Origin: Amphibacillus sediminis NBRC 103570
Lineage (GTDB): Bacteria; Bacillota; Bacilli; Bacillales; Amphibacillaceae
NCBI RefSeq assembly: GCF_001552275.1
Contig: NZ_BCQW01000011.1
Location: forward strand, 39,013 to 103,012
Reading direction: 5' to 3'
Length of the DNA: 64,000 nucleotides
Position numbers and translations under genes: made by a program. Below, in pieces: positions 54,779 through 63,918 of this stretch; the stretch's first letter is position 1; the number at the start of each line of letters is the position of its first letter. The notes beneath the pieces are model-generated. The model ran no database searches. It had not been told where the DNA came from and saw nothing but the letters and a program-made list of their open reading frames with translations.

Positions 54779-54808
54779 GAAAAAAGTAAGAATCAGTAAG
54801 CTTCTTAC
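54779..54808 (-). terminator. Terminator of the SASP-like gene
   Basis: Stem GTAAGAA/TTCTTAC followed by TTTTTT on the minus strand, about 20 bp after the stop codon of the 48-residue gene. Confidence 0.75.
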
Positions 54809-54829
54809 CCCCGATTGTAATAAATCTCT

Positions 54830-54976
54830 TCATTTTTTGTCCCTCATGCCTCCTGCCTCTCGAGCAGTTATGTCGCCTTGTCCTTCACTAATATCTTTTT
54901 GGATTTCTTGTTTGACTTTTTGCGCATCGGTTCCCGACTTTAAATTAGAATTTAAGCCTTTCTTTGGTTGTTGCAT
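54830..54976 (-). CDS. Small polar protein, SASP-like
   Basis: A 48-residue gene with a strong ribosome binding site (TTTAGGAGGTCTATT before ATG 54976) and its own terminator. The product has no cysteine, aromatic or membrane segment. It reads MQQPKKGLNSNLKSGTDAQK, then repeated polar K/Q/E residues, then TAREAGGMRDKK. The phrase SGTDAQKVKQ resembles the SGTNAQ.VKQ repeats of gamma-type small acid-soluble spore proteins, and TAREAG resembles a phrase in alpha/beta types, but no full GPR protease site is clear. A spore protein is therefore an inference. No convincing sigma-G promoter was found. Confidence 0.6.
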   Translation of the reverse strand: MQQPKKGLNSNLKSGTDAQKVKQEIQKDISEGQGDITAREAGGMRDKK

Positions 54977-55126
54977 AATAGACCTCCTAAATTTTTTTAA
55001 ACAACCTTATTATTTACCAAAAGAAATAATATAACCAAGGACAGCAGGGGAATTTACAACTCTTGCACTCCCCACTTAAAACAAAGCTTCCTTTGTCTAG
55101 CAATGTTTCTTATCACTGCTGTCTAA

Positions 55127-56020
55127 TTATTTATCATCAACGACCTCTTCTTTTAATCTCAAAACGAGCTCTTTAAAATACTGAAACGGTCCACTCATCC
55201 ATAAATGACGATGATAGACAAAACGGATCTGTCTTTCTAAGTCTTGATTCTGCAATTCAATATAGGATAAGTGATCATCCTTTTCGATCAATCTTTTTGA
55301 AATAAGGGCTACTGCTTTCCCATATGATAGCATCTTAATAATTGTCGAAACTGAATCAAGTTGAATCATTTCTATTCTGAGCCTATTTTCATGCAACCAT
55401 GATTTAGAAAAATGCCCTGTTGAGCTTGAGAGTCTATGTACAAGTAATATTTGATTAGATAAATCATTTTCTGCTAAAGCAGTTTTACCGTTAAATGGGT
55501 GGGTCTTACTAAAAGCTAGAACAATCTTATCACTGGTGATTGGTTCGTAAATAAGGTCCGGTTCATGATTCCCTGTTTCCATTACTAGTCCGCAATCAAG
55601 CTCTTGTGACAATAACCTTCTTTCTATGTCTGGGGCTGTTTTAACATCTAGCGATACTTTTATTCCCGGGTAACGTTCAGCCAGCTGATGAATCAGTTCT
55701 GGCATGAACAACTGTGCAGGGACACCACTTGCTCCCAATTTTATCGCACCTTTTTCACCATTCTTATAATCTGCTACACTTTTTTCTAATGCACGATTTG
55801 TCTGACTTAGCTGTTTGGCATAGTGATAGAACATTTCTCCTGCATCAGTAAGTCTGTACCCGCCTGCATTGGTGCGAAATAACTTAATACCGTAATCGTC
55901 CTCTAAAGATTTAATATGAAATGACACAGTAGGCGTAGATAATCCTAATAATTTAGCGGTATCTGTCATTTTTCTCGTTTCTACTAATGAAATAAACACA
56001 TTCAACTTTTGAATATTCAC
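55127..56020 (-). CDS. LysR-family transcriptional regulator
   Basis: 297 residues. N-terminal winged helix-turn-helix (NVFISLVETRKMTDTAKLLG, TPTVSFHIKSLEDDYGIKLF) and a periplasmic-binding-like effector domain from about 90 (GAIKLGASGVPAQLFMPELI). It is transcribed away from the ABC transporter operon, with 147 bp between the two starts, the usual layout for a LysR protein controlling its neighbour. A T-N11-A dyad lies in the gap at 56040-56054. The inducer is unknown. Confidence 0.88.
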   Translation of the reverse strand: MNIQKLNVFISLVETRKMTDTAKLLGLSTPTVSFHIKSLEDDYGIKLFRTNAGGYRLTDAGEMFYHYAKQLSQTNRALEKSVADYKNGEKGAIKLGASGVPAQLFMPELIHQLAERYPGIKVSLDVKTAPDIERRLLSQELDCGLVMETGNHEPDLIYEPITSDKIVLAFSKTHPFNGKTALAENDLSNQILLVHRLSSSTGHFSKSWLHENRLRIEMIQLDSVSTIIKMLSYGKAVALISKRLIEKDDHLSYIELQNQDLERQIRFVYHRHLWMSGPFQYFKELVLRLKEEVVDDK

Positions 56021-56039
56021 TTTATCACCCGAAAGAATT

Positions 56040-56054
56040 TTAGATTTTTTCTAA
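56040..56054. promoter_or_regulatory. Candidate LysR-type operator
   Basis: TTAGATTTTTTCTAA is a T-N11-A dyad between the divergent LysR gene and ABC operon, the classic form of a LysR recognition site. Confidence 0.5.
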
Positions 56055-56167
56055 CAATATATTGATTTTATCAGATTCTTTTTAATTTAATGTTAACAGC
56101 TAGTTAATATTCTCTAAACATTCCTGCCCTACACTAAAAAGTGAGGAGAAAACGGGGAGAGGATAAG

Positions 56168-57139
56168 ATGATCATCCACTTAAAAGGGGTCGAGAAAAAG
56201 TATGGCCATGTACAAGCAGTAAAGCCGATTCATTTAACAATAGCGGACACTTTTGTTACGATTCTCGGTCAATCTGGCTGTGGTAAAACGACATTGTTAA
56301 AAATGTTAGCAGGACTAACAGAACCAACATCAGGAGAAATCTATTTTGACGATCGGACAATTTTTTCTAAGTCCAAAAAAATTAATGTAAAGCCAAACAA
56401 ACGTCAAATTGCTATGGTATTCCAAGATTTCGGATTATGGCCACACATGACGGTCTTTGAAAATATTGCATTTGGCCTCCGAGGAAAAGTGGCTAAAGCT
56501 GAACGTACTGATATTGTTCATGATGCACTGGCAAAAGTAAAGCTTGAAGCTAAAGCCGCTGTAAAGCCTGGTGAGCTATCAGGGGGGCAACAACAGCGCG
56601 TCGCCCTAGCGCGAGCTATCGCCATTAACCCGAAGCTTATTCTATTTGATGAAGCACTTAGCGCACTTGATGCGATTTTGCGTGAACAAATGCGTGAAGA
56701 AATATTGACAATCGTGCAGTCGATTGGCTCTAAAGCCATTTTTGTCACCCATGATCAAACAGAGGCGATGGCTATGTCCGATAGTATGATTGTGATGGAT
56801 ATAGGGGAGGTTGTCCAAACTGGCTCACCTGAAGCTATCTATCATGCACCTACTAATTCATTTGTAGCTAACTTTATTGGTAAAACCAACTGGGTAGAGG
56901 ACCAAGAAAAAATGATTCGTCCTGAGCATATTCATCCAGATCCACAAAAAAATACAACTCTGAGGTCAGGAGTTGTCAAAAAAAGCATGTATGAGGGGGA
57001 TCGTTATCTTATTTTTGTCGAGGTTGATGGCTATTTGTGGAGATTCTATCATAACGATTCCTATCCACAAGGAACTAAAATTAAGCTTTATCTCGAGGAA
57101 AACCAGATTATTCCCTTAAAAAAATCTAATCATCGCTAA
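56168..57139 (+). CDS. ABC transporter ATP-binding protein (FbpC/PhnT-like)
   Basis: 323 residues. Walker A GQSGCGKT, Q-loop MVFQDFGLWPHM, signature LSGGQQQRVALARA, Walker B LILFDEALSALD and switch H in FVTHDQTEAMAMS are intact, with a C-terminal regulatory extension (about 245-323) ending in a TOBE-like segment. It powers the permease encoded two genes on. ATG at 56168 follows GGGAGAGG by 5 nt; the frame is open from 56141. A truncated family B repeat separates it from the binding-protein gene. Confidence 0.92.
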   Translation: MIIHLKGVEKKYGHVQAVKPIHLTIADTFVTILGQSGCGKTTLLKMLAGLTEPTSGEIYFDDRTIFSKSKKINVKPNKRQIAMVFQDFGLWPHMTVFENIAFGLRGKVAKAERTDIVHDALAKVKLEAKAAVKPGELSGGQQQRVALARAIAINPKLILFDEALSALDAILREQMREEILTIVQSIGSKAIFVTHDQTEAMAMSDSMIVMDIGEVVQTGSPEAIYHAPTNSFVANFIGKTNWVEDQEKMIRPEHIHPDPQKNTTLRSGVVKKSMYEGDRYLIFVEVDGYLWRFYHNDSYPQGTKIKLYLEENQIIPLKKSNHR

Positions 57140-57150
57140 GCCATTTAAGT

Positions 57151-57262
57151 GAAGGCTTTAACTTGATTCAGCCGGGGGGGTGAACTCCCACTGACTGAGA
57201 TACATATAGGCATTCATCTCACCACTTAGAAGGGGGAGCCTTCGGCTGAATGAAGTACTTTA
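57151..57262 (+). repeat. Family B repeat, copy B9, inside the ABC operon
   Basis: Right part of B only (GGCTTTAACTTGATTCAGCC ... GGCTGAATGAAG), folding into a long hairpin with GCCTTCGGC at its foot. It fills the gap between the ATPase and binding-protein genes and must be transcribed with them. Confidence 0.75.
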
Positions 57263-57293
57263 TTATATGGTAATAAATACAGGAGGCATAATG

Positions 57294-58307
57294 ATGAAAA
57301 AACTAAAATTAACAGCAATGGCAGCAATTTTGACAACAACTTTACTTCTAGGTGCATGCGGAACTGATCAAAATGAAGATCCCGGTACTGACAATACTTC
57401 TTCTGGCAACCATGTTATTACTGTTTATTCCGCCGGACCAGGAGGCCTTGCAGAGAATATCCAAGAGGCATTTGAAGCGGAAACAGGAATAAAAGTAGAA
57501 ATGTTCCAAAGTACAACTGGAAAAATCCTATCTCGTTTAGAAGCAGAAGCCAATAACCCAGTAGCTGATGTTGTCGTACTTGCATCGGTTCCATCTATGG
57601 AAGGCTTGAAATCTGAAAATAAACTTCAAGCCTATCAAGCAGAAAATGGTGACAGCATTAATCCAGATTGGAGTGACCCAGAACATTATTATTATGGATA
57701 TAGCGCAGCTGCTCTTGGTGTTGCCTATAACACCAATCAGATAGAGTCAATTGATGCTGATTGGAATGACTTTAGTGACCCAGAATGGCAAGGACGCGTA
57801 ACCATGCCTGATCCAACCTCTTCTGGTTCTGCTGTTGACTTTCTTTATGGATTGACAAATGCCAATGATGATGGTTGGGACATCGTTCAAAACTGGATCG
57901 ACAATGACCTACTTATCGCAGGAGCGAACAAAGAATCATTAAATGCTGTTATTACTGGTGATAAAGATGTGGTTGTATCAGCAGTCGATTATATGACATA
58001 TAAAGCAAAGCATGATGGTGAGCCTGTTGATATTTACTACCCTAAAAGTGGTACGGTCATCAGCCCACGTGCAGCGGGTATTCTGGCTGATGCTCAAAAT
58101 TTAGAAGGTGCTCAAGCCTTTATCGATTTCCTATTATCTGATACAGCACAACAAATGGTAGCTGAGGCATACATCTTACCTGGTAATGGTGCTATTGAAT
58201 TAAATGATCGTCCTGCTTTAAATGAGATTCCGACACTGCCTGTTGATTGGGAAAACGCAGAGGAAAAACAAATAGAGACATTAAATGAGTTTACATCACG
58301 GAATTAG
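57294..58307 (+). CDS. ABC transporter substrate-binding lipoprotein (FbpA/PhnS-like)
   Basis: 337 residues. Lipoprotein signal with lipobox LLGAC (C22), then a cluster D type binding protein: VITVYSAGPGGLAENIQEAF, GKILSRLEAE, YGYSAAALGVAYN, GTVISPRAAGIL. These are features of Fe(III), 2-aminoethylphosphonate and related anion-binding proteins of the FbpA/PhnS group. The iron-binding tyrosine pair is not clear, so the substrate is open. ATG at 57294 follows AGGAGG by 7 nt; the ATG three bases earlier is also possible. Confidence 0.9.
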   Translation: MKKLKLTAMAAILTTTLLLGACGTDQNEDPGTDNTSSGNHVITVYSAGPGGLAENIQEAFEAETGIKVEMFQSTTGKILSRLEAEANNPVADVVVLASVPSMEGLKSENKLQAYQAENGDSINPDWSDPEHYYYGYSAAALGVAYNTNQIESIDADWNDFSDPEWQGRVTMPDPTSSGSAVDFLYGLTNANDDGWDIVQNWIDNDLLIAGANKESLNAVITGDKDVVVSAVDYMTYKAKHDGEPVDIYYPKSGTVISPRAAGILADAQNLEGAQAFIDFLLSDTAQQMVAEAYILPGNGAIELNDRPALNEIPTLPVDWENAEEKQIETLNEFTSRN

Positions 58308-58369
58308 ACTTTTATCATGAGTTATTCAAACATTAGTCATGGTGAAGTAACCACACTGGAGGAATACGT

Positions 58370-60025
58370 ATGATTATACGTAAACACGCCCCTTTTACGG
58401 CTTTGTTTATACTACTAATTATTTTAGCTGGAGCACCACTTTTAGCGGTGCTCGGCTATACTTTTTTCAAAAATGGCACTTTGTCATTCGAATCATTATT
58501 AACAGTCTTACAAGATAACAACATCATCAAAACGATGCAAAATTCATTATTACTCGGTCTTTATGTTATTGCTGCGACGACATGTATCGCACTTCCGTTA
58601 GCAATCATTAGAACTAAAACGTTTCTGGTCAAAAAAGATTGGTTAGATATCGTCTTTATCATCCCTTTTATGACACCACCATATATCGGTTCAATGGGGT
58701 GGATTTTGTTCATGCAGCACAATGGTTATTATGAGCAACTCTTCTCTAGCGAGGCCCCTTTTACCTTTTTTAGCGTGCCAGGAATGGTCTTTATTATGAG
58801 CATGCACCTTTATCCATTTCTTTATTTAATGCTAAAAAACGCCTTATTAAGGCTGGATGGTTCTTTTCAGGAGGCTACTTTAATTTATGGTGGTCACCCC
58901 ATCATTAACTGGATTCGGGTGGTTTTGCCATTGCTAAGCTCCAGTTATGTTATGGCAGCCCTACTCATCTTTATTAAAACATTAGCTGAGTTCGGTACCC
59001 CTGCCACTTTTGGTAAGAGAATTGGCTATGATGTCTTTATAACAGAAATCCATGGTTATTTGTCACGCTGGCCCATTAATATTTCAGCTGCTACCAGCCT
59101 ATCGTTAATATTACTCAGTGTTTGTATGATCATTTGGTATATCCAGAACTTGATTAGCCGTAGGTACACGTACGGGACCCATTCAGGTAGATCTATAAGT
59201 TCAAGTCAAACAAAGGATTCACTTCTTGTTCGGATCTTTTCAATTGGGTATGTCCTTCTCATATTAGGGCTATCTATTGGCATACCCTATTTCTCTATTG
59301 TTGTCACCTCCTTGTTAAAGGTTCGTGGTGAACCACTAAGTTTTAGTAACTTAACACTTAGTCACTATACTGAATTGTTCACCGTTGGTTCTTCCAGCTT
59401 ACAAGCATTATTGAATAGTATTAACTATGCGTTTATAGCATCTACAATAGCAGCATTAATTGGATTTTGTATTGCACTATATGTAGGAGATGCCAAGAAA
59501 AAGCCACAACAACTGCTTGATTTCATCAGTTTGTTATCTAATATTATTCCTGGAATTGTCTTTGTTGTTGGTCTTATTTTGTTCTGGAATGCAGCATGGC
59601 TCCCGGCAACCATCTATAATACAAATTGGATGCCGATCCTTACTTATATTGTGCTGTTTTTACCTTTTTCGGTTCAATATACCAAATCAGCACTTTCCCA
59701 GCTTCATCAATCTATATACCAATCAAATGCGGTATTTGCCCAAAATAACTGGGTCATTCTATTAAAAGTATGGCTTCCGCTTTTGGGACAAGGAATTTTA
59801 GCTGGTTGGATGATGACCTTTATTATTTCAATGCGTGAACTAGTTGGTTCTTTACTTATCCTACCTCCATCAGTTGAAACGAGTGCTACCTATATTTATA
59901 GCCAGTTTGAACAAGGTGATGTATCAAAAGGGATGGCCATGGCCTTCATAACCGTACTCTTAACGGTCGTTTGTATTTTCTTGATTGAAATCATGCAACG
60001 AAAGGCATTATCCAGAAACGAATGA
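58370..60025 (+). CDS. ABC transporter permease, fused two-domain (FbpB/PhnU-like)
   Basis: 551 residues with about twelve membrane helices in two homologous halves. Each half carries an EAA-type loop (DGSFQEATLIYGGHPIINWI at about 162 and the YQSNAVFAQNNWVILLKVWLP region at about 445). A single polypeptide with both permease domains is usual for iron and phosphonate importers of the FbpB group. ACTGGAGGAATACGT precedes the ATG. Its TGA overlaps the next ATG (ATGA). Confidence 0.9.
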   Translation: MIIRKHAPFTALFILLIILAGAPLLAVLGYTFFKNGTLSFESLLTVLQDNNIIKTMQNSLLLGLYVIAATTCIALPLAIIRTKTFLVKKDWLDIVFIIPFMTPPYIGSMGWILFMQHNGYYEQLFSSEAPFTFFSVPGMVFIMSMHLYPFLYLMLKNALLRLDGSFQEATLIYGGHPIINWIRVVLPLLSSSYVMAALLIFIKTLAEFGTPATFGKRIGYDVFITEIHGYLSRWPINISAATSLSLILLSVCMIIWYIQNLISRRYTYGTHSGRSISSSQTKDSLLVRIFSIGYVLLILGLSIGIPYFSIVVTSLLKVRGEPLSFSNLTLSHYTELFTVGSSSLQALLNSINYAFIASTIAALIGFCIALYVGDAKKKPQQLLDFISLLSNIIPGIVFVVGLILFWNAAWLPATIYNTNWMPILTYIVLFLPFSVQYTKSALSQLHQSIYQSNAVFAQNNWVILLKVWLPLLGQGILAGWMMTFIISMRELVGSLLILPPSVETSATYIYSQFEQGDVSKGMAMAFITVLLTVVCIFLIEIMQRKALSRNE

Positions 60026-61098
60026 TCGATGTAGTCATCCTTGGAGGAGTAGGAGAATATGGACGAAACTGTTTTTTAGTAACTGACCTAGCAACCAACA
60101 CACGCATTTTGCTGGATTGTGGTGTACGAAACGGAAAGCCGGAAGTATATCCGCCAATTACCGCAGAGTTAGCCAAATCAATTCAAGCCGTATTTATTTC
60201 TCATGTTCACAATGATCACATTGGCGCACTGCCTTTACTAGCGGAAAAAGGGTTCAAAGGGGATGTGTGGATGAGTGAAGCCAGCTTAAATCAGTTGTCA
60301 TCGATCATTCCAACATGGCAAGAGAAATCTGCTCACCTATTTATAGATAGGTTACATTTTCGCTCTTTCTCCAAAACGACCAGAGGAAAGCGAATAAAAA
60401 TTACAGAAAATCTCTCTATGACTTGGGGTTATAGTGGACATATGCTCGGAAGTGTTTGGTATAGCTTTTATCTAAAGGAGCGAGCTGTTTTTTACTCAGG
60501 CGATCTGGCACTGGCTTCGCCATTATTAGTAACAGACACACCTAATAACCTGGTTTATGATGTCGCACTGATTGATAGTGGACACGGTGGCCAAACCATG
60601 CCCTATCAAAAGAGTATCAAGAATATTTTATCAGCAATGGCTGATTCATCGGAAAAATATCTTATTCCAATTACGATTTCTGGCAAAGCCTGTGATCTAC
60701 TGTATTCCTTATTTAAGGCACTTCCCGATAGAAATTTTTTGATTGACAATCAACTCTACCAACATTTACATGCCTATTTAAAACATTTAGATAATATTCA
60801 TAAAAATAAATGGGCTGATTTGGCATCAATGTTAAATAGTAGACGTTTAGAGGTATATCAGGGTGTGATTAAGCCAGGCATTTACTTATTACGAACCAAA
60901 CCAGGTGGATTTCATAAAATCAATACAGCTGTTTTTAAAAATGAGCAATCTCCTTTTTATAAATCACACCCTGATTACAATGATCTTAAAACATTAGTTC
61001 GATCAATCGATGCAAAGGAATTTATTTTTTTCCATAGCAAGCAAACGGATTTAGAAACGATATTACAAGCGTTACACTCAGATCTTTTTTTAAATTGA
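60022..61098 (+). CDS. Metallo-beta-lactamase-fold hydrolase coupled to the ABC operon
   Basis: 358 residues. The metal motif is H61xH63xD65H66 in FISHVHNDHIGALPLL; further ligands are in WGYSGHMLGSVW and FYSGDLA, and DSGHGG follows, so it resembles the CPSF/RNase J branch, but a complete beta-CASP domain is not obvious. The GGVGEYGRNCFLV opening also recalls that branch. Four-base overlap with the permease gene implies coupled translation. A hydrolase in an uptake operon may process the imported compound, for example a phospho- or phosphono-ester; this is inference. Confidence 0.8.
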   Translation: MIDVVILGGVGEYGRNCFLVTDLATNTRILLDCGVRNGKPEVYPPITAELAKSIQAVFISHVHNDHIGALPLLAEKGFKGDVWMSEASLNQLSSIIPTWQEKSAHLFIDRLHFRSFSKTTRGKRIKITENLSMTWGYSGHMLGSVWYSFYLKERAVFYSGDLALASPLLVTDTPNNLVYDVALIDSGHGGQTMPYQKSIKNILSAMADSSEKYLIPITISGKACDLLYSLFKALPDRNFLIDNQLYQHLHAYLKHLDNIHKNKWADLASMLNSRRLEVYQGVIKPGIYLLRTKPGGFHKINTAVFKNEQSPFYKSHPDYNDLKTLVRSIDAKEFIFFHSKQTDLETILQALHSDLFLN

Positions 61099-61202
61099 GA
61101 GATTTGTGAAAAGATATTATCCGATAAAACTAAGCTTTACTTTTAAAATTAACCCCTCGATATTATGCTTACATTTCTAGAAGCTATTGTTTTTTTCTCA
61201 AT

Positions 61203-61600
61203 AAAAAGAGTCTGAGACAAAAGTATAATTAGATAGATGAGATCCGAACATTAATATGACAAAGACAGATACCGTTTCAACAAAACACTTCACTTTTACT
61301 TGCCAGCACAAAGGAGACAACTTCATCAATTCAGTGTCTCCCTAGCACTTACCAGCACAATGGAGACATCTTCATCAATTCAGTGTCTCCCTAGCACTTA
61401 CCAGCACAAAGGAGACAACTTCATAAATTCAGTGTCTCCCTAGCCGTGGGCACGGATTTAGCTAACTATGTGAAGAAAGGCACTTCACACAGTGGATCTT
61501 CAGCTCGTACTTTCCCATAGGAGTCTTCTTATTTTGTCTCCACTATGTTAAATGTTCGGACACTTATGCTATCTATTTCGTTTTGTCTCAGCCTTTTTAA
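61203..61600. repeat. Imperfect long inverted repeat containing three 49-bp direct repeats
   Basis: The ends are inverted copies: GTCTGAGACAAAAG ... TCCGAACATT (61209-61249) and AATGTTCGGA ... TTTTGTCTCAGCC (61550-61592). Between them a 49-bp unit is repeated in tandem at 61298, 61347 and 61396, each with a 7-bp dyad GGAGACA...TGTCTCC. The unit lies between convergent genes and its outer stem with A/T runs would act as a two-way terminator. It looks like a MITE or an expanded intergenic palindrome. Confidence 0.8.
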
Positions 61601-61674
61601 GTTAATGATGAGGGTTAGTCAAACTCCCTAGTAACAAATATCTCGAGTGCATTTCCTTAAAACACCCGATTATC

Positions 61675-62811
61675 TTATCGACTTTCTTTTCCATCAACCC
61701 ATCTACTAAGTATTTGAAAGTCATCATCTAACACGACAAAATCAGCTCGAGCTCCTTCAATAAGTGAACCTATTTTTGTATCCAAACCGAGTGTCTTTGC
61801 AGGATTCAATGTTGCCATCTGAATAGCTTCTTCAAGCGATACTTTTTCCCAACGGACGATATTCCTAATAGCTTGAAGCAACGTAAGTGAACTACCTGCT
61901 AACGTGCCATTCATCGTTCGAACGGCACCTCCTTTCACTTGAATAGGTAATTTACTTCGAGTATAGTCACCATCCGGCAATCCAGATGCTGTTGTTCCAT
62001 CAGTAATCAAAATCGTATGGCCTACACCTTTCGCTCGTATAATCAGATCAACAATTTTCGGATTTAAGTGATAACCGTCACAAATTAGCTCTGCATAAAG
62101 CTTATCATTAACTAAACTTTCCCCAAGAATACCCGGTTCCCGGTGATGTAGATTGCGCATGGCATTAAAGGTATGAACAGCTACGGATGCGCCATGGTTA
62201 ATAGCTTCTTCCGCTATATCAGCCGAAGCGTTCGAATGACCAATCGCAACCACAATCCCTTGCTCATGGGCATACTTAATCAATTCCATTGCACCTGCTA
62301 ATTCTGGAGCAATCGCAATTTTTTTGATCAGCCCATCCGCCGCTTGTTGCCACTTTTCTAGAAGCTCCTTGGCAGGTAGTCGCAAGAAACGGCCATCTTG
62401 AGCCCCTTTAAATTTTTCTGACAGAAAGGGACCTTCAAGAAAAATACCGATAATATTAGCTCCACCTGCGTGTCTGCGGGCTTCTAATATGTTTCGAATA
62501 GCCGTTATTATTCTTTCTGGCTCATCTGTCTGTAAAGTCGGTAAAAAAGAGGTGACACCACATTTTAATAAATTTTCCTTCATGGCCACTAATTCCTCAA
62601 CACTAGCATCAATGACTTCTACACCGTAGTGTCCATGAATATGAGTATCAATTAAACCAGGAATTAGCAAACCATTATATGTGTAATCAACTTTATTTCT
62701 CTGATCCCTTGGCAAAACATGTGTAATGATTCCATTCTCTATTTCTAAGACATGATTCACGATAAAACTTCCATTGTATAAAAGCCTCTCTGGTGCGATC
62801 GTTACACTCAT
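61675..62811 (-). CDS. nagA: N-acetylglucosamine-6-phosphate deacetylase
   Basis: 378 residues, amidohydrolase barrel. Metal-binding and catalytic blocks are PGLIDTHIHGHYGVEV, FLEGPFLSEKFKGAQD, IGHSNASADI, AVHTFNAMRNLHHREPG and the catalytic aspartate in ILITDGTTASGLPDG. It deacetylates GlcNAc-6-P to glucosamine-6-P. ATG at 62811 follows GGGGGAAATTTG. It follows the SIS-domain gene by 54 bp, probably in one operon for aminosugar use; no nagB lies in the window. Confidence 0.96.
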   Translation of the reverse strand: MSVTIAPERLLYNGSFIVNHVLEIENGIITHVLPRDQRNKVDYTYNGLLIPGLIDTHIHGHYGVEVIDASVEELVAMKENLLKCGVTSFLPTLQTDEPERIITAIRNILEARRHAGGANIIGIFLEGPFLSEKFKGAQDGRFLRLPAKELLEKWQQAADGLIKKIAIAPELAGAMELIKYAHEQGIVVAIGHSNASADIAEEAINHGASVAVHTFNAMRNLHHREPGILGESLVNDKLYAELICDGYHLNPKIVDLIIRAKGVGHTILITDGTTASGLPDGDYTRSKLPIQVKGGAVRTMNGTLAGSSLTLLQAIRNIVRWEKVSLEEAIQMATLNPAKTLGLDTKIGSLIEGARADFVVLDDDFQILSRWVDGKESR

Positions 62812-62865
62812 CAAATTTCCCCCTTCAATAAAGGGACTGACGAAAATGTCAATCCCCTTTAAAAA

Positions 62866-63918
62866 TTATAGTCTTTTACTGTTTAATTTTTGATGAAATT
62901 GCTTGTCCTTCGGAATAGATGGATCAACACCCTTTAATTCAGGTACACATGCACAAATCAATTGCATAGGAATCACTAAGAACAGCATTTCGTATGGATT
63001 ATGCGCATAAATTGGTAAGTAGACACTGTTTCTTTGATCATCATCCTTTTGGTTCGTGACAACGTACACATGATTTGTCCATTCACTTAATACGTCTATC
63101 AATTTTTTAACACGTTCCTCTTGTCCAAAATCATAAATAATTAGCGTCGATTCCTCGTTAATCGCATTATAAATGCCATGGATAAACTCCTCAAACTCAT
63201 ACCCTGTGACAGGAATACGCAATGTTTCTAGTATTTTTAAAGCCGTTTCTAACACGTCACCGTATTGATTTGCCATCCCAATCACACGAATGTCCTTCAC
63301 TTTTGCTAGATCTTGCTTATGTGCACTAACCCATTGATTAGATATTTGATAGATTTGTTGAAATTTACCGATAGCTGATTCTATCAATGATAGCTCATGT
63401 TTGAAATCAGACTCGGAAATATGCTTTCTTTCTAATGCAACAAATAGCCCAAAGAGCATCAAGTTCAATTTAGTGGTGGTATACCCTTTTGTTTTAGGTC
63501 CTGCATTTTCTTCACCACAGAAGACAGTTAACTGATCATCCGCTATCTCATCGATTAAAACATGTTCAGCACCTGCCATCGACGCAACTCTTGCACCTTG
63601 ATGCTTCCCTGTTACCATAGCATGATATGTGGAATAACTACTCCCCCCTTGTGATAAACCAATCACTAAGGTTTGATGCTGATTAGCTAAAAAGGTCTCA
63701 TTCGTTACTTGAAATGGATATAGCGCCTCTATTTCAATCTTCAACAATTTTTGCAGAAAAGGTTTAGTTTGTAAGGCTGCATGAAAACTAGTACCTGATC
63801 CAGTCAGAATAATTTTATCAAAATCTGCTTGTTTAATATTCTCAAATAGCGCTGCAGATTTTTCAATAATTTCTCTCATCTTGATCGGTGTTTCTTGAAT
63901 ATAGTCTTCTACTTTCAT
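62866..63918 (-). CDS. SIS-domain sugar-phosphate isomerase/deglycase
   Basis: 350 residues with two SIS domains. The phosphosugar-binding serines are in LTGSGTSFHAAL and GLSQGGSSYSTYHAM; a second SIS domain holds GMANQYGDVLETALKI and the catalytic-type glutamates in YEFEEFIHGIYNAI. This matches the FrlB/AgaS/GlmS-C group without the glutamine amidotransferase domain, so it should isomerise or deaminate an amino sugar or fructosamine phosphate. Next to nagA, a role as glucosamine-6-phosphate deaminase-like enzyme is plausible. ATG at 63918 follows GAGGAGATTGTTACA; the frame is open to 63954. Confidence 0.85.
   Translation of the reverse strand: MKVEDYIQETPIKMREIIEKSAALFENIKQADFDKIILTGSGTSFHAALQTKPFLQKLLKIEIEALYPFQVTNETFLANQHQTLVIGLSQGGSSYSTYHAMVTGKHQGARVASMAGAEHVLIDEIADDQLTVFCGEENAGPKTKGYTTTKLNLMLFGLFVALERKHISESDFKHELSLIESAIGKFQQIYQISNQWVSAHKQDLAKVKDIRVIGMANQYGDVLETALKILETLRIPVTGYEFEEFIHGIYNAINEESTLIIYDFGQEERVKKLIDVLSEWTNHVYVVTNQKDDDQRNSVYLPIYAHNPYEMLFLVIPMQLICACVPELKGVDPSIPKDKQFHQKLNSKRL

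Noticed and set aside
54771..55034. 87-residue plus-strand open frame
   Set aside because: It is antisense to the 48-residue minus-strand gene, which has a strong ribosome binding site and a terminator; the plus frame has neither.
61298..61444. CRISPR-like array
   Set aside because: The three 49-bp units are directly adjacent with no spacers, and no cas genes are near.
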